A model generated the notes under the pieces. That model was not told the DNA's origin and ran no database searches. It worked only from the letters and a program-made list of their open reading frames with translations. A stretch of 64,000 nucleotides of DNA, taken from the NCBI GenBank assembly GCA_030697165.1, contig JAUYQQ010000019.1, positions 62,001 through 126,000 of the forward strand, given 5' to 3'. This DNA comes from Acidobacteriota bacterium. GTDB lineage: Bacteria > Acidobacteriota > Vicinamibacteria > Vicinamibacterales > UBA2999. The position numbers were made by a program, and so were the translations under genes. Shown here piece by piece: positions 1 through 9,686 of the stretch. How positions within the stretch are numbered: position 1 is the stretch's first letter; every line of letters begins with the position of its first letter.

Positions 1-748
1 GGTCGATCTTGACGACCGGGCCGATCATCACTAGCTGCCAGTCGGGACGGGCTTCGGCGAGTCCAGCGAGCAGTGGAATGTCGAGGCGCTCGTCGAGCAC
101 GCCAAAAAACCCCAGGCGCGGGCGCATCAGGCCCGCCTGGTCGGCCGGGTCGAGAATTGCCTGGCGAGCCTTGGCGAAATGCGCCACGTCAACACTGCTC
201 GGCATCGCGTGAATGTTCGCGTGCTGGTTCTTCTTGGCGTCGTAGAGCGACTGGCCGCCGGTAAGCACCAGGTTGGCTTTTTCCAGCAGGCTGCGTTCGA
301 GGGCCGGCAACTCCGCTGCGGCGTTCTTGAACGCTGACAACTCGTCCATGCAGTCGTAGACCACGGCCTCCGGCGAGAGATGGTCCGAGAACCTGAGGGC
401 CAGAGGCGTGTAGTACCACAGGACGAAGCGGGCAAGCCGATGCGAGGCGATCACGGCGTTCAAGGTGGCGCGCTGGCACGCGATCAATTCCGCGGCCGAG
501 TAGTGGCGTGGGGCGCGCGGCACCACGACCTGCACGCCATCGTGGTTCTCGATGTCGAAATCCGGCACGTCGATGTCGTCGAGAATCGGCTCTTCGACGA
601 AGTACACCGGCTGGCGCTTGGCATAGCGGCTCATCAGGTGTTGCGGGCGTTGAAAGACGAACTTCCAACGCAGGTGGCTGAGGCAGATGAGCGCCGGGTG
701 TGCGGCGGCAAGGGGAGTCAAAGAGCCTGGTGAGGGAGTAAGGCGCAT
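1..748 (-). CDS. GT-B glycosyltransferase, C-terminus cut by window start
   Basis: The frame is open from the ATG at 746-748 to the window edge, so about 249 N-terminal residues are seen and the end is missing. The N-terminus reads LICLSHLRWKFVFQRPQHLM and then a segment with YFVEEP, the beginning typical of GT4-like glycosyltransferases of the GT-B fold found in polysaccharide clusters. A central VVYDCMDELSAFKN stretch and the LGFFGVLDERLD segment, which opens the second Rossmann domain, fit the same family. The likely role is sugar transfer from a nucleotide-sugar to a glycan or lipid acceptor at the cytoplasmic face; donor and acceptor cannot be read. It is divergent from the GH2 gene with an 86 bp gap. 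There is no signal peptide or membrane segment in the visible part. Confidence 0.82.
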   Translation of the reverse strand, partial: MRLTPSPGSLTPLAAAHPALICLSHLRWKFVFQRPQHLMSRYAKRQPVYFVEEPILDDIDVPDFDIENHDGVQVVVPRAPRHYSAAELIACQRATLNAVIASHRLARFVLWYYTPLALRFSDHLSPEAVVYDCMDELSAFKNAAAELPALERSLLEKANLVLTGGQSLYDAKKNQHANIHAMPSSVDVAHFAKARQAILDPADQAGLMRPRLGFFGVLDERLDIPLLAGLAEARPDWQLVMIGPVVKID

Positions 749-834
749 GGTGGTCCATGGCACTGCAACGTGTGTGCCGTGATCGTGACGTCCGCCTCGA
801 CCGATATGGAGCGACATTTGCTCACAGTCACGGC

Positions 835-2691
835 ATGAGCCAACCCGGCGGTGCGCGAGAGTATCCACGACCCCAACTGGTTCGCGACGGGTGGACTTCC
901 TTGAACGGCCCATGGCAATTCGCGATCGATCGTGACGGCAGCTGGACCAGCGCGACACAGGTGGTGTGGACCGACACGATCACCGTGCCGTTCGCGCCGG
1001 AGACCGACGCCAGCGGCATTGCCGACACGGGCCTCTTTCGCGCCGTGTGGTACCGCCGGACCTTCACCCCGCCCCCTGCTGACGGCCACACCGCGCTGCT
1101 GCACTTTGGCGCGGTTGACTATCGGGCGACGGTCTGGGTCAACGGCCACCTCGTCGGTCAGCATGAAGGTGGCTACACGCCGTTCACGTGCAACATCGAC
1201 GGCGCAATCGGTGGCGGTACTCAGTGCGAGGTCGTGGTTCGCGCCCAGGACGATCCCGCCGATCTCGAAAAGCCGCGCGGCAAGCAGGACTGGATGCTGG
1301 AGCCGCACTCGATTTGGTACCCGCGAACCACCGGCATCTGGCAAACGGTGTGGCTGGAGTCCGTTCCCACGACGTGGATCGGCCGCCTTCGCTGGACGCC
1401 CAATCTCGAGCGATGGGAGATTGGCTGCGCGGTCTGGTGCGAGGGTCCGCGCCGAGAGGGCCTGCAGTTGCGCGTCAGGCTGACCACCGGGGCCATGCTG
1501 CTGGCCGAAGACGTCTACCGCGTCACCGGCCACGAGGTGCACCGCCGCATCGTGCTGTCGGACCCGGGCATCGACGACTCCCGCAACGAGTTGCTGTGGA
1601 ACCCCGGCCATCCGCGACTGATTGACGCCGAGCTCACGCTCGAAACCGACGGCGTCGTCATCGACCGGGTGACCAGTTATACGGCGCTGCGATCGGTGGC
1701 CGTCGAGGGGCATCGGTTCGTGCTCAACGGTCGGCCCTACCCGCTCAGGCTCGTGCTCGACCAGGGCTACTGGCCAACCACCGGCCTGACCGCGCCCGAT
1801 GATGCGGCATTGAGGCAAGACGTGGAGCTGGCCAAAGCCATGGGCTTCAACGGTGTTCGCAAGCATCAGAAACTCGAGGACCCTCGCTACCTGTACTGGG
1901 CCGATCGCCTGGGCCTGGTGGTCTGGACCGAGATGCCCAGCGCCTACCGGTTCACCAACGCGTCGGTCGGCCGCGTCACCCGGGAATGGATGGACGCCAT
2001 CGATCGCGACTACAGCCACCCGTGTGTCGTGTCGTGGGTGCCGTTCAACGAATCCTGGGGGGTCCCCAACCTGCCGAGCAACCCCGCCGAGCGCCACTAC
2101 GTCCGCACTCTGTATTACCTGACCAAGACGCTTGATCCGACCCGACCCGTGATTGGCAATGACGGCTGGGAAAGCGTGGCCACCGACATCATCGGCATCC
2201 ACGACTACGACCCGATCCCCGCGCGCCTGGCCGAGCGGTATCACGCGAGTGATGTGCCGCCGCGCTTGTTCAGGCGCGAACGTCCCGGCGGGCGGTCGCT
2301 GGTGCTCGAAGGCAAGCGGTCGGTGGATCAGCCCGTGATGCTGACCGAGTTTGGCGGCATCGCGTGCTCGTCCGATCCCGCCACCTGGGGCTATGCCCGT
2401 GCGGCCACCCCGGAAGCGTTCGAGTTGCGCTATCGCGCGTTGCTCGCAACCGTTCACACTCTCGGCATGTTCACGGGATTCTGCTACACCCAGTTTGCCG
2501 ACACCTATCAAGAGGCCAATGGCCTGCTCACCGCAGACCGCCGGCCGAAGTTTCCACTGGCGGAGATCTTCGCCGCGACCACCGGCGCCAGCGCGACGGT
2601 GGTTAATCCCGACTCGGTCGAGAGTTCGCCGCGGACCTTGGCACCATCAGACGCAGCTGAGCAAGACATCCTGGGCCCGTCTACCAGTTAG
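835..2691 (+). CDS. Glycoside hydrolase family 2 (beta-galactosidase/beta-glucuronidase-like)
   Basis: A 618-residue protein with GH2 order: jelly-roll sugar-binding domain (about 1-180), immunoglobulin-like domain (about 180-290), then a TIM barrel. The acid/base is E406 in FNESWG and the nucleophile is E505 in MLTEFGG, both in canonical contexts; the barrel also carries NGVRKHQK and WADRLGLVVWTEMP. Retaining beta-glycosidase activity follows from the family; the sugar cannot be told. No signal peptide is visible, so it is probably cytoplasmic and acts on imported oligosaccharides. The start at 835 gives a normal GH2 N-terminus; an in-frame ATG at 757 would add 26 unrelated residues. Neither start has a strong Shine-Dalgarno. 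It is a single gene, divergent from the glycosyltransferase. Confidence 0.9.
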   Translation: MSQPGGAREYPRPQLVRDGWTSLNGPWQFAIDRDGSWTSATQVVWTDTITVPFAPETDASGIADTGLFRAVWYRRTFTPPPADGHTALLHFGAVDYRATVWVNGHLVGQHEGGYTPFTCNIDGAIGGGTQCEVVVRAQDDPADLEKPRGKQDWMLEPHSIWYPRTTGIWQTVWLESVPTTWIGRLRWTPNLERWEIGCAVWCEGPRREGLQLRVRLTTGAMLLAEDVYRVTGHEVHRRIVLSDPGIDDSRNELLWNPGHPRLIDAELTLETDGVVIDRVTSYTALRSVAVEGHRFVLNGRPYPLRLVLDQGYWPTTGLTAPDDAALRQDVELAKAMGFNGVRKHQKLEDPRYLYWADRLGLVVWTEMPSAYRFTNASVGRVTREWMDAIDRDYSHPCVVSWVPFNESWGVPNLPSNPAERHYVRTLYYLTKTLDPTRPVIGNDGWESVATDIIGIHDYDPIPARLAERYHASDVPPRLFRRERPGGRSLVLEGKRSVDQPVMLTEFGGIACSSDPATWGYARAATPEAFELRYRALLATVHTLGMFTGFCYTQFADTYQEANGLLTADRRPKFPLAEIFAATTGASATVVNPDSVESSPRTLAPSDAAEQDILGPSTS

Positions 2692-2812
2692 TGGACTAAT
2701 GCCTCCTGAATCAGACACTAACCGCAGTCCCGGAGTCGGTTCAGCTGGCCGCGGCGGCAATATTGCAATACGAAGAGTCGGATCACAGACCCTCGTAACG
2801 CAGGAGCAATAA

Positions 2813-5239
2813 ATGGCTAAATCGAAGAAGTCCCAGCCACAAGGCAAAGCTGGCAACCCGAAGTCCGCCGCGCACGCCCGTCCGACCGTCAGCGGACCAT
2901 CGAGTCTTCCCTTCTCGCAGGAGAGCGCGGACGCGCTCGAGTCGAAGGCCGCGGCGACGGCCGCGTTGGCAGAGGCGTTTCCGTTTAACGCCCTGAAGCC
3001 GTCGGAGTTCGATCCGGCAGCCGCACTGGCTCCGCTTCAAGGCGCCTCAGCTGAACCACCTGATCAGGCGGCGACCGGCAGCACGCTGACCGAAGCGAAC
3101 GGATCGGACAAAGTGGGCAGCGGCGCGCCCCCCATTGGCATCAACAAGACAATCGCCCCCCTGGACCGGGTTCGCGTGGACTCGAGCGGGCAACGCCTCA
3201 CGACCAACCACGGCGTCCCCGTCGGCGACAACCAGAACTCGTTGAAGCAGGGGCTTCGGGGTCCGACGCTGCTCGAAGACTTCATCCTGCGCGAGAAGAT
3301 CACGCACTTCGACCACGAGCGCATCCCTGAGCGCATTGTGCACGCCCGAGGTTCGGCTGCGCACGGCTTCTTCGAGTGCTACGACTCGATGGCACAGTTC
3401 ACACGAGCTTCACTCTTCGCTGAGGCCGGCAAACAGACGCCGGTGTTCGTCCGCTTCTCAACCGTCGTCGGCGAGCGCGGCTCGACCGACACCGCTCGCG
3501 ATGCCCGCGGCTTCGCGGTGAAGTTCTACACCGACGAAGGCAATTGGGACCTGGTCGGCAACAACATCCCGGTGTTCTTCATTCAAGACGCCATGAAGTT
3601 CCCAGACCTGGTGCATGCGGTCAAGCCCGAACCGCACCACGCCATGCCGCAGGCGGGGTCGGCGCACGACACCTTCTGGGACTTCGCGTCGTTGATGCCC
3701 GAGATCACGCACATGCTGATGTGGGTGATGTCGGACCGGGCGATCCCGAGAAGCTATCGCACCATGCAGGGGTTTGGCGTCCACGCCTATCGCCTCGTCA
3801 ACGACGAGGGCGAGTCGGTCTTCGTGAAGTTCCACTGGTTACCCACGGCCGGGACCCACTCGCTGGTGTGGGATGAAGCGGTGAAGATCTCCGGCGCGGA
3901 TCCGGACTTCCACCGCCGCGATCTGTGGGAAGCGATCGAAGCCGGGGCGTTTCCCGAGTACGAGTTGAACTTCCAGATCGTCACGGAAGACGATGCCGAG
4001 AAGTACTCGTTCGACATTCTCGATGCGACCAAGCTGGTGCCGGAAGAGGTGTCGCCGCTGATTCCAGTCGGCAAGATGACCCTGAACCGGAACCCCGACA
4101 ACTTCTTTGCGGAAACCGAGCAGGTCGCCTTCTGCACCGCCCATGTGGTACCGGGCATCGACTTCTCGAACGACCCGTTGCTGGCGGGCCGCATTCACTC
4201 CTATGTCGACACCCAGATTTCACGCCTGGGCGGACCGAACTTCCACGAGATCCCGATCAATGCTCCCGTGGCGCAGGTCCACAACAACCAGCGCGACGGT
4301 ATGCATCGTCAGGCCATCAACCGCGGGCGCGTCGCCTACGAGCCGAACTCGTTGGGCGGCGGGTGTCCGTTCCAGGCTGGCGCCGCGGGGTTCGTGAGCT
4401 TTGCGGCTAAGGTCGAAAGCCCCGGCGACCACAAGGTGCGCGGCAAGGCGGAGCGGTTTGCCGATCATTACACCCAGGCGACGCTGTTCTGGAACAGCCA
4501 GACCACGGTTGAGAAGACCCACATCATCAACGCGTTTCGCTTCGAGCTGTCAAAGGTGCAGACCGCAGCCATACGCGAGCGAATGGTGTCGGGTCTCATG
4601 AATGTTGCGCCGGAGCTGGCTGATGCCGTAGCGGCCGGCCTGGGGATCACCGAAATGCCCGAGGCCATGCCGAAGGTGCAGCAGAAGAAAGTGCGTCCAG
4701 AAGTGACCGAGTCGAAGGCCCTGTCGCTGTTCGCCCGTCCCGGTGACGGCGGCATTCGCGCCCGGCGGGTCGCGATCCTGGTCGCCGACGGCGTAAACGG
4801 CGACAAGGCCAAGGCGATTGCCGATCGGCTGATGGCTGAAGGCGCGGTCCCGGTGTTCGTCGCTCCGCGCCTCGGTACGGTGGCGAGCAGCGGGACGGCC
4901 ATTCAAGCTGATGCCTCGCTCGAAGTCGCGCCGTCGGTGATCTTCGACGCGATGGTGCTGGCCGACGGTGACGGGTCAGCGGCCATTCTCGCGGCCGACG
5001 GCCGGGCCCTGGAGTTCCTCAAGGATCAGTATCGGCATTGCAAACCGATCATGGTGCTGGCGGGCGCGCTGCCGGTCTTCGACAAGGCGGGTATCCCCCG
5101 CGCGTTGCCGACAGGCAAGCCTGATTCGGGTCTGATCATCGCCGCCGGCGACGCTGGCGAGCCGCCGACCGACGCGTTCATCCGCGCGCTGGCCGCGCAT
5201 CGTCATTTCGATCGGGAGACCGATCCGCCACGGGTGTAA
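2813..5239 (+). CDS. katE: Large-subunit catalase, HPII/KatE type
   Basis: An 808-residue clade-2 catalase that dismutates hydrogen peroxide using heme. The distal histidine is H177 (RIVHARG) and the proximal heme tyrosine is Y464 ([13 protein letters not shown]). These match H128 and Y415 of E. coli HPII with a constant offset of 49, caused by a longer, Ala/Pro/Ser-rich N-terminal extension of about 130 residues. After the catalase barrel and helical domain, the last 150 residues (from about [15 protein letters not shown]) form the flavodoxin/DJ-1-like domain seen only in large-subunit catalases. AGGAG lies 6 nt before the ATG and decides the start. Cytoplasmic. It is followed by the photolyase on the opposite strand, tail to tail. 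Confidence 0.96.
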   Translation: MAKSKKSQPQGKAGNPKSAAHARPTVSGPSSLPFSQESADALESKAAATAALAEAFPFNALKPSEFDPAAALAPLQGASAEPPDQAATGSTLTEANGSDKVGSGAPPIGINKTIAPLDRVRVDSSGQRLTTNHGVPVGDNQNSLKQGLRGPTLLEDFILREKITHFDHERIPERIVHARGSAAHGFFECYDSMAQFTRASLFAEAGKQTPVFVRFSTVVGERGSTDTARDARGFAVKFYTDEGNWDLVGNNIPVFFIQDAMKFPDLVHAVKPEPHHAMPQAGSAHDTFWDFASLMPEITHMLMWVMSDRAIPRSYRTMQGFGVHAYRLVNDEGESVFVKFHWLPTAGTHSLVWDEAVKISGADPDFHRRDLWEAIEAGAFPEYELNFQIVTEDDAEKYSFDILDATKLVPEEVSPLIPVGKMTLNRNPDNFFAETEQVAFCTAHVVPGIDFSNDPLLAGRIHSYVDTQISRLGGPNFHEIPINAPVAQVHNNQRDGMHRQAINRGRVAYEPNSLGGGCPFQAGAAGFVSFAAKVESPGDHKVRGKAERFADHYTQATLFWNSQTTVEKTHIINAFRFELSKVQTAAIRERMVSGLMNVAPELADAVAAGLGITEMPEAMPKVQQKKVRPEVTESKALSLFARPGDGGIRARRVAILVADGVNGDKAKAIADRLMAEGAVPVFVAPRLGTVASSGTAIQADASLEVAPSVIFDAMVLADGDGSAAILAADGRALEFLKDQYRHCKPIMVLAGALPVFDKAGIPRALPTGKPDSGLIIAAGDAGEPPTDAFIRALAAHRHFDRETDPPRV

Positions 5240-5264
5240 GGCGTGATCACAGGAGACCAGGAGA

Positions 5265-6977
5265 TCAGGAGTTAGTCCTCTTGTTCTCTTTGTCTCTTGT
5301 TGATCCGCGGGCCGCTGGTGCAGCGACATTCCGATCAATCCCGAGCTGGCGACGGAGCCGGCCGGCGCTGCTCGTGATCTGCGTGCGGGCGTCAGGCGTC
5401 AGGCGATCAACGTTCTTGAGGATCATCGCCATCCGCTGGTTCGGTGCAAGCGTCTGGCGGGTGCGGATCAAGAAGTCCCAGTAGAAGACCGTCACCGGGC
5501 AGGCGACGGGGCCGCTGCGTTCGGCGGGGTCGTAACGGCAGGTGGTGCAGTAGTTGCTCATCCGCTGGATGTACTTGCCGCTGGCGGCGTAGGGCTTGGT
5601 GCCAACCAGTCCGGTGACCCCCTTCGCTGCGCCCTGGCGCCGATCGGCGTGCATGACCATGCCGAGCGCGTTAGGGAGCGTGACCCAGTCCACGCCATCC
5701 ACAAACATGCCGAGATACCAGTCGCTGACGGCCCGCGGGTGGACGCCGCTGATGAGGGCGAAGTTACCGGTGACCATCAGGCGCTGAATGTGGTGGCCGA
5801 AGCCGGTCTCGAGCACCTGGCCCACGCAGGCCTTCATGCAGGCCATGTCGGTGTCCGCGGTCCAATAGAGCGGTGGCAGTTGGCCGTGCTGGTCGAACCC
5901 GTTGCGATCGCCATAGGCGGGCCCTTCGAGTTCGTAGACGCCGCGGATGAACTCGCGCCAGCCAATGATCTGCCGCACGAACGCCTCGACCGATTGCAGC
6001 GGCGCCTGACCGGCGCGATACGCCTGGATGGCCCGCTCGCAGCACGCGCGCGGATTGAGCAGCTTGAGGTTGAGCGCGCTCGATAACGTGGAATGGTAGA
6101 GCGTGGCTTCGTTGGTCCACATCGCGTCTTCGAAGGGGCCGAACTGGGCGAGACGATGGGTAATGAAATCATCGAGCGCGGCGAGGGCCTGCTCACGCGT
6201 CACCGGCCAGGCGAAGGCCTCGACCGAGCCGGGCAGATCGGGGAGCATGTGGGTCATGGCCGCCAGCACCGCGCGGGTGATCGCGTCGGGCGCGAAGGCA
6301 AGCGGCGGCCGGGGGCGCGGACTCGGGCCTTGCTTGCCGAAGGGCAGCCGGTTTTCCTTGTCGAAGTTCCACTCGCCACCGGCAGGCTTGGCGCGCTTGC
6401 CCTCCCCTTCCATCAGGTAGCCGGTCTTGCGACGCTGCTCGCGGTAGAAAAACTCCATCGTCAGCGACGCGCGGTCCTTGGCCCAGGCGGCAAACTCGTC
6501 CGGTGTGGTGATGAAGTGCTCGTCGGGCAGGATGCTGACCGGAATGCCGGTCGAGTCGCCGACCCGTTCAAGCATCGCCAGCACTCGCCACTCGCCCGGG
6601 TGGGTGCACACGATCTGGGTCGGGCCGAGCGCGGCGACCGCTCGCGCGATCTCCGTCTCGAACGCGCCGGTGTTCTCGGGGTCGTCAAGCGCGATATAGC
6701 GGACGGGGACTTGCCGCCGCTTCAATGTGGCGGCGAAGTGCCGCATCGCCGACAGGAACAGCGCCGTCCGCTGCTTGTGGCTGGGGACATGGCGCGACTC
6801 GCTGGCGACTTCCATCATCAGGATGGTGTCGCCCGGTGCCAGCGAGCGAATCAGCGTGGCCTCGAGGTCGAGCTGATCGCCAAAGACGATCACTAGACGC
6901 CCCGGCGTACTTTCACGCGACGAACGGCGGGCGGAGAGGGCGGCAGTGCGTGGCATGGCTACGGAAGATACAGGCAC
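5265..6977 (-). CDS. Fe-S cluster cryptochrome/photolyase (PhrB/FeS-BCP type)
   Basis: A 570-residue protein of the bacterial (6-4) photolyase/cryptochrome group with a [4Fe-4S] cluster. The N-terminal Rossmann domain begins RLVIVFGDQLD. The C-terminal FAD-binding helical domain carries the four cluster cysteines: one in MACMKACVGQVLE, two in NYCTTCRYDP and one in GPVACPV. The family repairs UV (6-4) photoproducts, or acts as a blue-light receptor, with FAD and a lumazine-type antenna. The second in-frame ATG, seven codons in, is an equally good start. The gene follows a DoxX gene on the same strand by 25 bp, so they may be co-transcribed. The stop lies in a CAGGAGATCAGGAG-type repeat that recurs at 34691. 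Confidence 0.93.
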   Translation of the reverse strand: MPVSSVAMPRTAALSARRSSRESTPGRLVIVFGDQLDLEATLIRSLAPGDTILMMEVASESRHVPSHKQRTALFLSAMRHFAATLKRRQVPVRYIALDDPENTGAFETEIARAVAALGPTQIVCTHPGEWRVLAMLERVGDSTGIPVSILPDEHFITTPDEFAAWAKDRASLTMEFFYREQRRKTGYLMEGEGKRAKPAGGEWNFDKENRLPFGKQGPSPRPRPPLAFAPDAITRAVLAAMTHMLPDLPGSVEAFAWPVTREQALAALDDFITHRLAQFGPFEDAMWTNEATLYHSTLSSALNLKLLNPRACCERAIQAYRAGQAPLQSVEAFVRQIIGWREFIRGVYELEGPAYGDRNGFDQHGQLPPLYWTADTDMACMKACVGQVLETGFGHHIQRLMVTGNFALISGVHPRAVSDWYLGMFVDGVDWVTLPNALGMVMHADRRQGAAKGVTGLVGTKPYAASGKYIQRMSNYCTTCRYDPAERSGPVACPVTVFYWDFLIRTRQTLAPNQRMAMILKNVDRLTPDARTQITSSAGRLRRQLGIDRNVAAPAARGSTRDKENKRTNS

Positions 6978-7002
6978 GGCGCATCGGCCACGTCCGATCT
7001 CG

Positions 7003-7374
7003 TTAGCGCAAGGCGACGATCGTCACACTCATCACGAGCATCAGCGCAGCGGGGAGCGACTTCATCAGCGGGTCGCCGACCTTGAGGTGCATGGCCAGGG
7101 CGCCAATCATGAGCGCGGCGACCAGCGCCGCGGCCTCCCGGACTGGAAGCGCCAGCCAGACGCCGGCAATCAGGACGATGGCAGCGGTGATTTTTAGCGC
7201 GCCCACGACGTAGAAAGCGAAACCGGGAAGGCCGTAGGCCGCAAACTCGCTCTGCAGGGTCTGCGCGGCGCCGCCGCGATACGATGTGGAGGAGCGTCCG
7301 CGCACCAGCCAGACATTCAGCAGTCCGAGCCCGACAACGATTTGCAGCACACTCGACAATGACAACCAATCCAT
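7003..7374 (-). CDS. DoxX-family membrane protein
   Basis: A 123-residue protein with four predicted transmembrane helices (about 5-25, 50-70, 75-92 and 98-118) and the DoxX-like pattern of a short first loop followed by GLPGFAFYVVGALKITAAIVLIAG. DoxX-like proteins are small inner-membrane proteins; some take part in quinone or thiol redox balance, but most have no proven reaction. It lies 25 bp upstream of the photolyase gene on the same strand and is divergent from a second DoxX-like gene across 57 bp. The function of this member is not known. Confidence 0.78.
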   Translation of the reverse strand: MDWLSLSSVLQIVVGLGLLNVWLVRGRSSTSYRGGAAQTLQSEFAAYGLPGFAFYVVGALKITAAIVLIAGVWLALPVREAAALVAALMIGALAMHLKVGDPLMKSLPAALMLVMSVTIVALR

Positions 7375-7431
7375 AATGGGTTCCTCCGTGAAACTGACAA
7401 CTGTCCGGCGTCGCTGGCTAGAAGTGGACGC

Positions 7432-7779
7432 GTGGTGACGAGCGCTTGTTATGCCTCGATCTTCGTGTCGTCCGCCGTGTTCCTGTTCTACGGCATCGCG
7501 TGCCTGTGCCTCGACGGAATGAAGCGTGACTTCGAGCGCTTCGGCCTCAGTCGCCTTCGTATCGTCACGGGCACACTCGAGGTGCTCGGTGCACTGGGTC
7601 TGATTGTCGGCCTGTTCTGGCCGCCCCTCGTGGTGCTCAGTTCTGGCGGTCTCGCCTTGATGATGCTGCTAGGCATCGCCACTCGCATCCGCGTGCTCGA
7701 CTCACTCGCTCAAACCCTGCCAGCCCTGGTCCTGATGTGCCTCAACCTGTTCATCGCCTGGTGCTCGTTGACCCACTGA
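7432..7779 (+). CDS. DoxX-like four-helix membrane protein
   Basis: A 115-residue protein with four hydrophobic helices and a GTG start at 7432. The segment RLRIVTGTLEVLGALGLIVGL is the typical second helix of DoxX-like proteins. It is divergent from the other DoxX gene at 7003-7374, so two related membrane proteins probably share a short 57 bp promoter region. Its TGA is directly followed by the stop of the opposite-strand gene at 7780, so the two stops form TGATCA. No catalytic residues can be pointed out. The start could also be the next codon, again GTG. Confidence 0.7.
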   Translation: MVTSACYASIFVSSAVFLFYGIACLCLDGMKRDFERFGLSRLRIVTGTLEVLGALGLIVGLFWPPLVVLSSGGLALMMLLGIATRIRVLDSLAQTLPALVLMCLNLFIAWCSLTH

Positions 7780-8217
7780 TCAGCGCGGGGGCACCATGAG
7801 CGCCAACGCTATCACGCCACGCGCCGACCAGGCGCCGGTTCGCACCCAGTTCGTGCTCACCAGCCAGCTCTGAACGGCGGCGTCGAATCCGCGCTCGAGC
7901 CGACGGTGCGCCGGCACCTGCCAGAGCCAGGTGCTGGTCCAGACGATCGCCAGCAATCCCAGCCCGCACCAGGCGAGCACGCCGCCAAGATACCAGACAA
8001 TCGCGCTGGCGCTTCCGAGTTCGACGAGCATCGGCAGCCCCACCACCCAACCGGTTCGCCGGGCGTGATGACGCTCATATTCAGGGAAGGAGGCCTCGCC
8101 GACGCGCGCGAATAGTGGGTAGTGCACCACCTGCACAAACCAGATCACCCCCACCATGAAGAGCGTGACTGCGGCGTGGGCCAGCAGCAGCCACTCGACG
8201 GGACCTGGCACAGTCAT
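7780..8217 (-). CDS. Uncharacterised four-helix membrane protein
   Basis: A protein of 145 residues from the ATG at 8215-8217 (MTVPGPVEWLLLAH); a longer frame reaches back to 8289 but adds only charged residues with no initiation signal. There are four hydrophobic segments (about 8-28, 52-72, 78-98 and 125-143). The first loop carries QVVHYPLFARVG followed by FPEYERHHARRTG, a conserved-looking histidine/arginine-rich signature that I associate with small bacterial membrane proteins of unknown function. No enzyme activity is assigned. It is convergent with the DoxX-like gene, with adjacent stops. Confidence 0.6.
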   Translation of the reverse strand: MTVPGPVEWLLLAHAAVTLFMVGVIWFVQVVHYPLFARVGEASFPEYERHHARRTGWVVGLPMLVELGSASAIVWYLGGVLAWCGLGLLAIVWTSTWLWQVPAHRRLERGFDAAVQSWLVSTNWVRTGAWSARGVIALALMVPPR

Positions 8218-8364
8218 GACTAATTCACTGGTTTTCCGGTCACTTTTGCCACCCGCGGTATGACGCCGCTGTAGGTCGCGACGGTTCAACAGTATGCTTG
8301 AATCGCGCGCCTTGCATCATGGGTCTAACAGGAGGCGGGTCGCTTTCAGGTAAAGGGCTAGGGC

Positions 8365-8547
8365 ATGTTCAAGATTCAAGATTTCATGATTCTCGGCGCG
8401 GCGTTCATCTCATTCTTGTTTTCCATCTCCCTGTGGTTTGGGACTTTTTGGCCGCCAAATCGAGAGGCAGGCATCTTCGTCGGCCTGTGGGTTCCTTCGA
8501 TTCTTGCAGCCGGCGTCTACATCCAGCTGCGCGCGACGAGGCGATAA
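8365..8547 (+). CDS. Small membrane protein (60 aa)
   Basis: A 60-residue protein with two hydrophobic stretches (about 8-27 and 38-53) around WFGTFWPPNREAG. The ATG follows AAAGGGCTAGGGC, which gives a weak ribosome site. It ends four bases before the next small gene (8551), so the two form a likely bicistronic unit. I do not recognise the family. Amino-acid use looks protein-like: aromatic residues sit at helix ends and the C-terminus is basic. Confidence 0.55.
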   Translation: MFKIQDFMILGAAFISFLFSISLWFGTFWPPNREAGIFVGLWVPSILAAGVYIQLRATRR

Positions 8548-8550
8548 GCC

Positions 8551-8700
8551 ATGGACCTCTGGATTTTCACCATCGGTGTTGGGACCTTCGGCCTCTTCAT
8601 AGGGGGGCTGACCTTTACGATCAAGGAATTCCGGCAGATGAAGCCGGGAGACAGCGACGGCATGCGCGAGAAACTGACGGCGCGCGAATACAAGCCGTAG
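8551..8700 (+). CDS. Very small membrane protein (49 aa)
   Basis: A frame of 49 codons from ATG 8551 to TAG 8698-8700. It has one transmembrane helix, MDLWIFTIGVGTFGLFIGG, followed by a short, charged cytoplasmic tail ending in AREYKP. It starts three bases after the stop of the 60-residue gene, a spacing that suggests translational coupling and a joint role. No known family is recognised. The tail-to-tail distance to the cold-shock gene is only 6 bp. Confidence 0.5.
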   Translation: MDLWIFTIGVGTFGLFIGGLTFTIKEFRQMKPGDSDGMREKLTAREYKP

Positions 8701-8706
8701 TGTGTG

Positions 8707-8913
8707 TTAGGTCGTGGTTCGCCGGACGTTCGTGGCCCGAGGCCCTTTCGGACCGTCCTCACTGAGATCGAACTCGACCCCATCGCCCTCGCGCAGGTTG
8801 TCGATGCCCTCACCGTAGATGGCGCTGGAGTGAAAGAACACCTCTTTACCGGTCGTATCCCGGATAAAGCCGAATCCCTTGTCTGCTCGCAGCGTCTTGA
8901 TCGTTCCGGTCAT
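8707..8913 (-). CDS. csp: Cold-shock domain protein
   Basis: A 68-residue single cold-shock domain, the normal length. It has the RNP1-like motif KGFGFI and the RNP2-like motif VFFH in the expected order on a five-strand OB fold. Such proteins bind single-stranded RNA or DNA and melt mRNA structure. The gene lies 43 bp downstream of the initiator tRNA gene on the same strand, with two GCTTGGCTTCAGTT direct repeats between them, so it may be read from the tRNA promoter or have its leader there. Confidence 0.93.
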   Translation of the reverse strand: MTGTIKTLRADKGFGFIRDTTGKEVFFHSSAIYGEGIDNLREGDGVEFDLSEDGPKGPRATNVRRTTT

Positions 8914-8956
8914 TGGCTTGGCTTCAGTTCGAGCTTGGCTTCAGTTTGCTTAAAGT

Positions 8957-9033
<77 letters not shown>

Positions 9034-9107
9034 ACAAGGAAGAGACTGATACTAACACATCGGCCTGAAAGTGCCAATTATCGTGTAGTCTTCCCCGCGG
9101 AGGATCG

Positions 9108-9677
9108 ATGCGAATACTCGCTCATACCGTCGCAGCTGTGGCACTGGTAACCGCCCTTCCCTTGACCGCCGCCGCCCAGGCACCGGCGGCCGCCGCACCA
9201 CCCGCCAACCCCAACGCGAACATCGTCGTCGACAACCCGACCTACATTTCCATCCCGCTCGAGATTGCCATCGACCGCCCCGCCGCCGAGGTGTGGAAGC
9301 GCATCGGCAAGTACTGCGACATCGCCGAGTGGCTGCAGATCCCGTCGGGCTGCAAGATGCTCTCTGGGGTCGAGGGTGAGGTCGGTTCGGTGCGTTCAGT
9401 CGCCAACGAAGTGCTCGTCGGCAAGACCGAGTTCTCGTACACCTACACGCAGACGGTGCGCGCGGGACGGCCTTACAACCTCTACCACGGCACGCTCGAA
9501 GTCCGTCCGGTCACGCCGAAGACGTCGCGCCTCTATTACACGCTGATCTACGACAACTCGATGTTGCCCGACGATGCGGCACGGGAGAAGGACAAGGCGT
9601 CGCGCACCGCCGTCTTCACCCGCGCGATCCAGAACATCAAGACGCTGGCCGAAGGCGGCACGCTGCCGCCCCGCTAG
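9108..9677 (+). CDS. Secreted SRPBCC (polyketide-cyclase-like) protein
   Basis: A 189-residue protein with a signal peptide (about 1-23, cut after AAA-QA) and an Ala/Pro-rich linker. From about residue 45 it has a START/SRPBCC fold domain: IAIDRPAAEVWKRIGKYCDIAEW is the usual first strand and helix, and the C-terminal helix holds FTRAIQNIKTLAE. This fold binds hydrophobic ligands; no catalytic residues are evident. GAGGA precedes the ATG by a few bases. It is convergent with the following gene, with 9 bp between the stops. Confidence 0.8.
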   Translation: MRILAHTVAAVALVTALPLTAAAQAPAAAAPPANPNANIVVDNPTYISIPLEIAIDRPAAEVWKRIGKYCDIAEWLQIPSGCKMLSGVEGEVGSVRSVANEVLVGKTEFSYTYTQTVRAGRPYNLYHGTLEVRPVTPKTSRLYYTLIYDNSMLPDDAAREKDKASRTAVFTRAIQNIKTLAEGGTLPPR

Positions 9678-9686
9678 GCCGCACGC

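Noticed and set aside
718-2511. Long open frame on the minus strand opposite the GH2 gene
   Set aside because: The plus-strand frame has GH2 domains and both catalytic glutamates; the reverse frame is a high-G+C shadow with no recognisable motifs.
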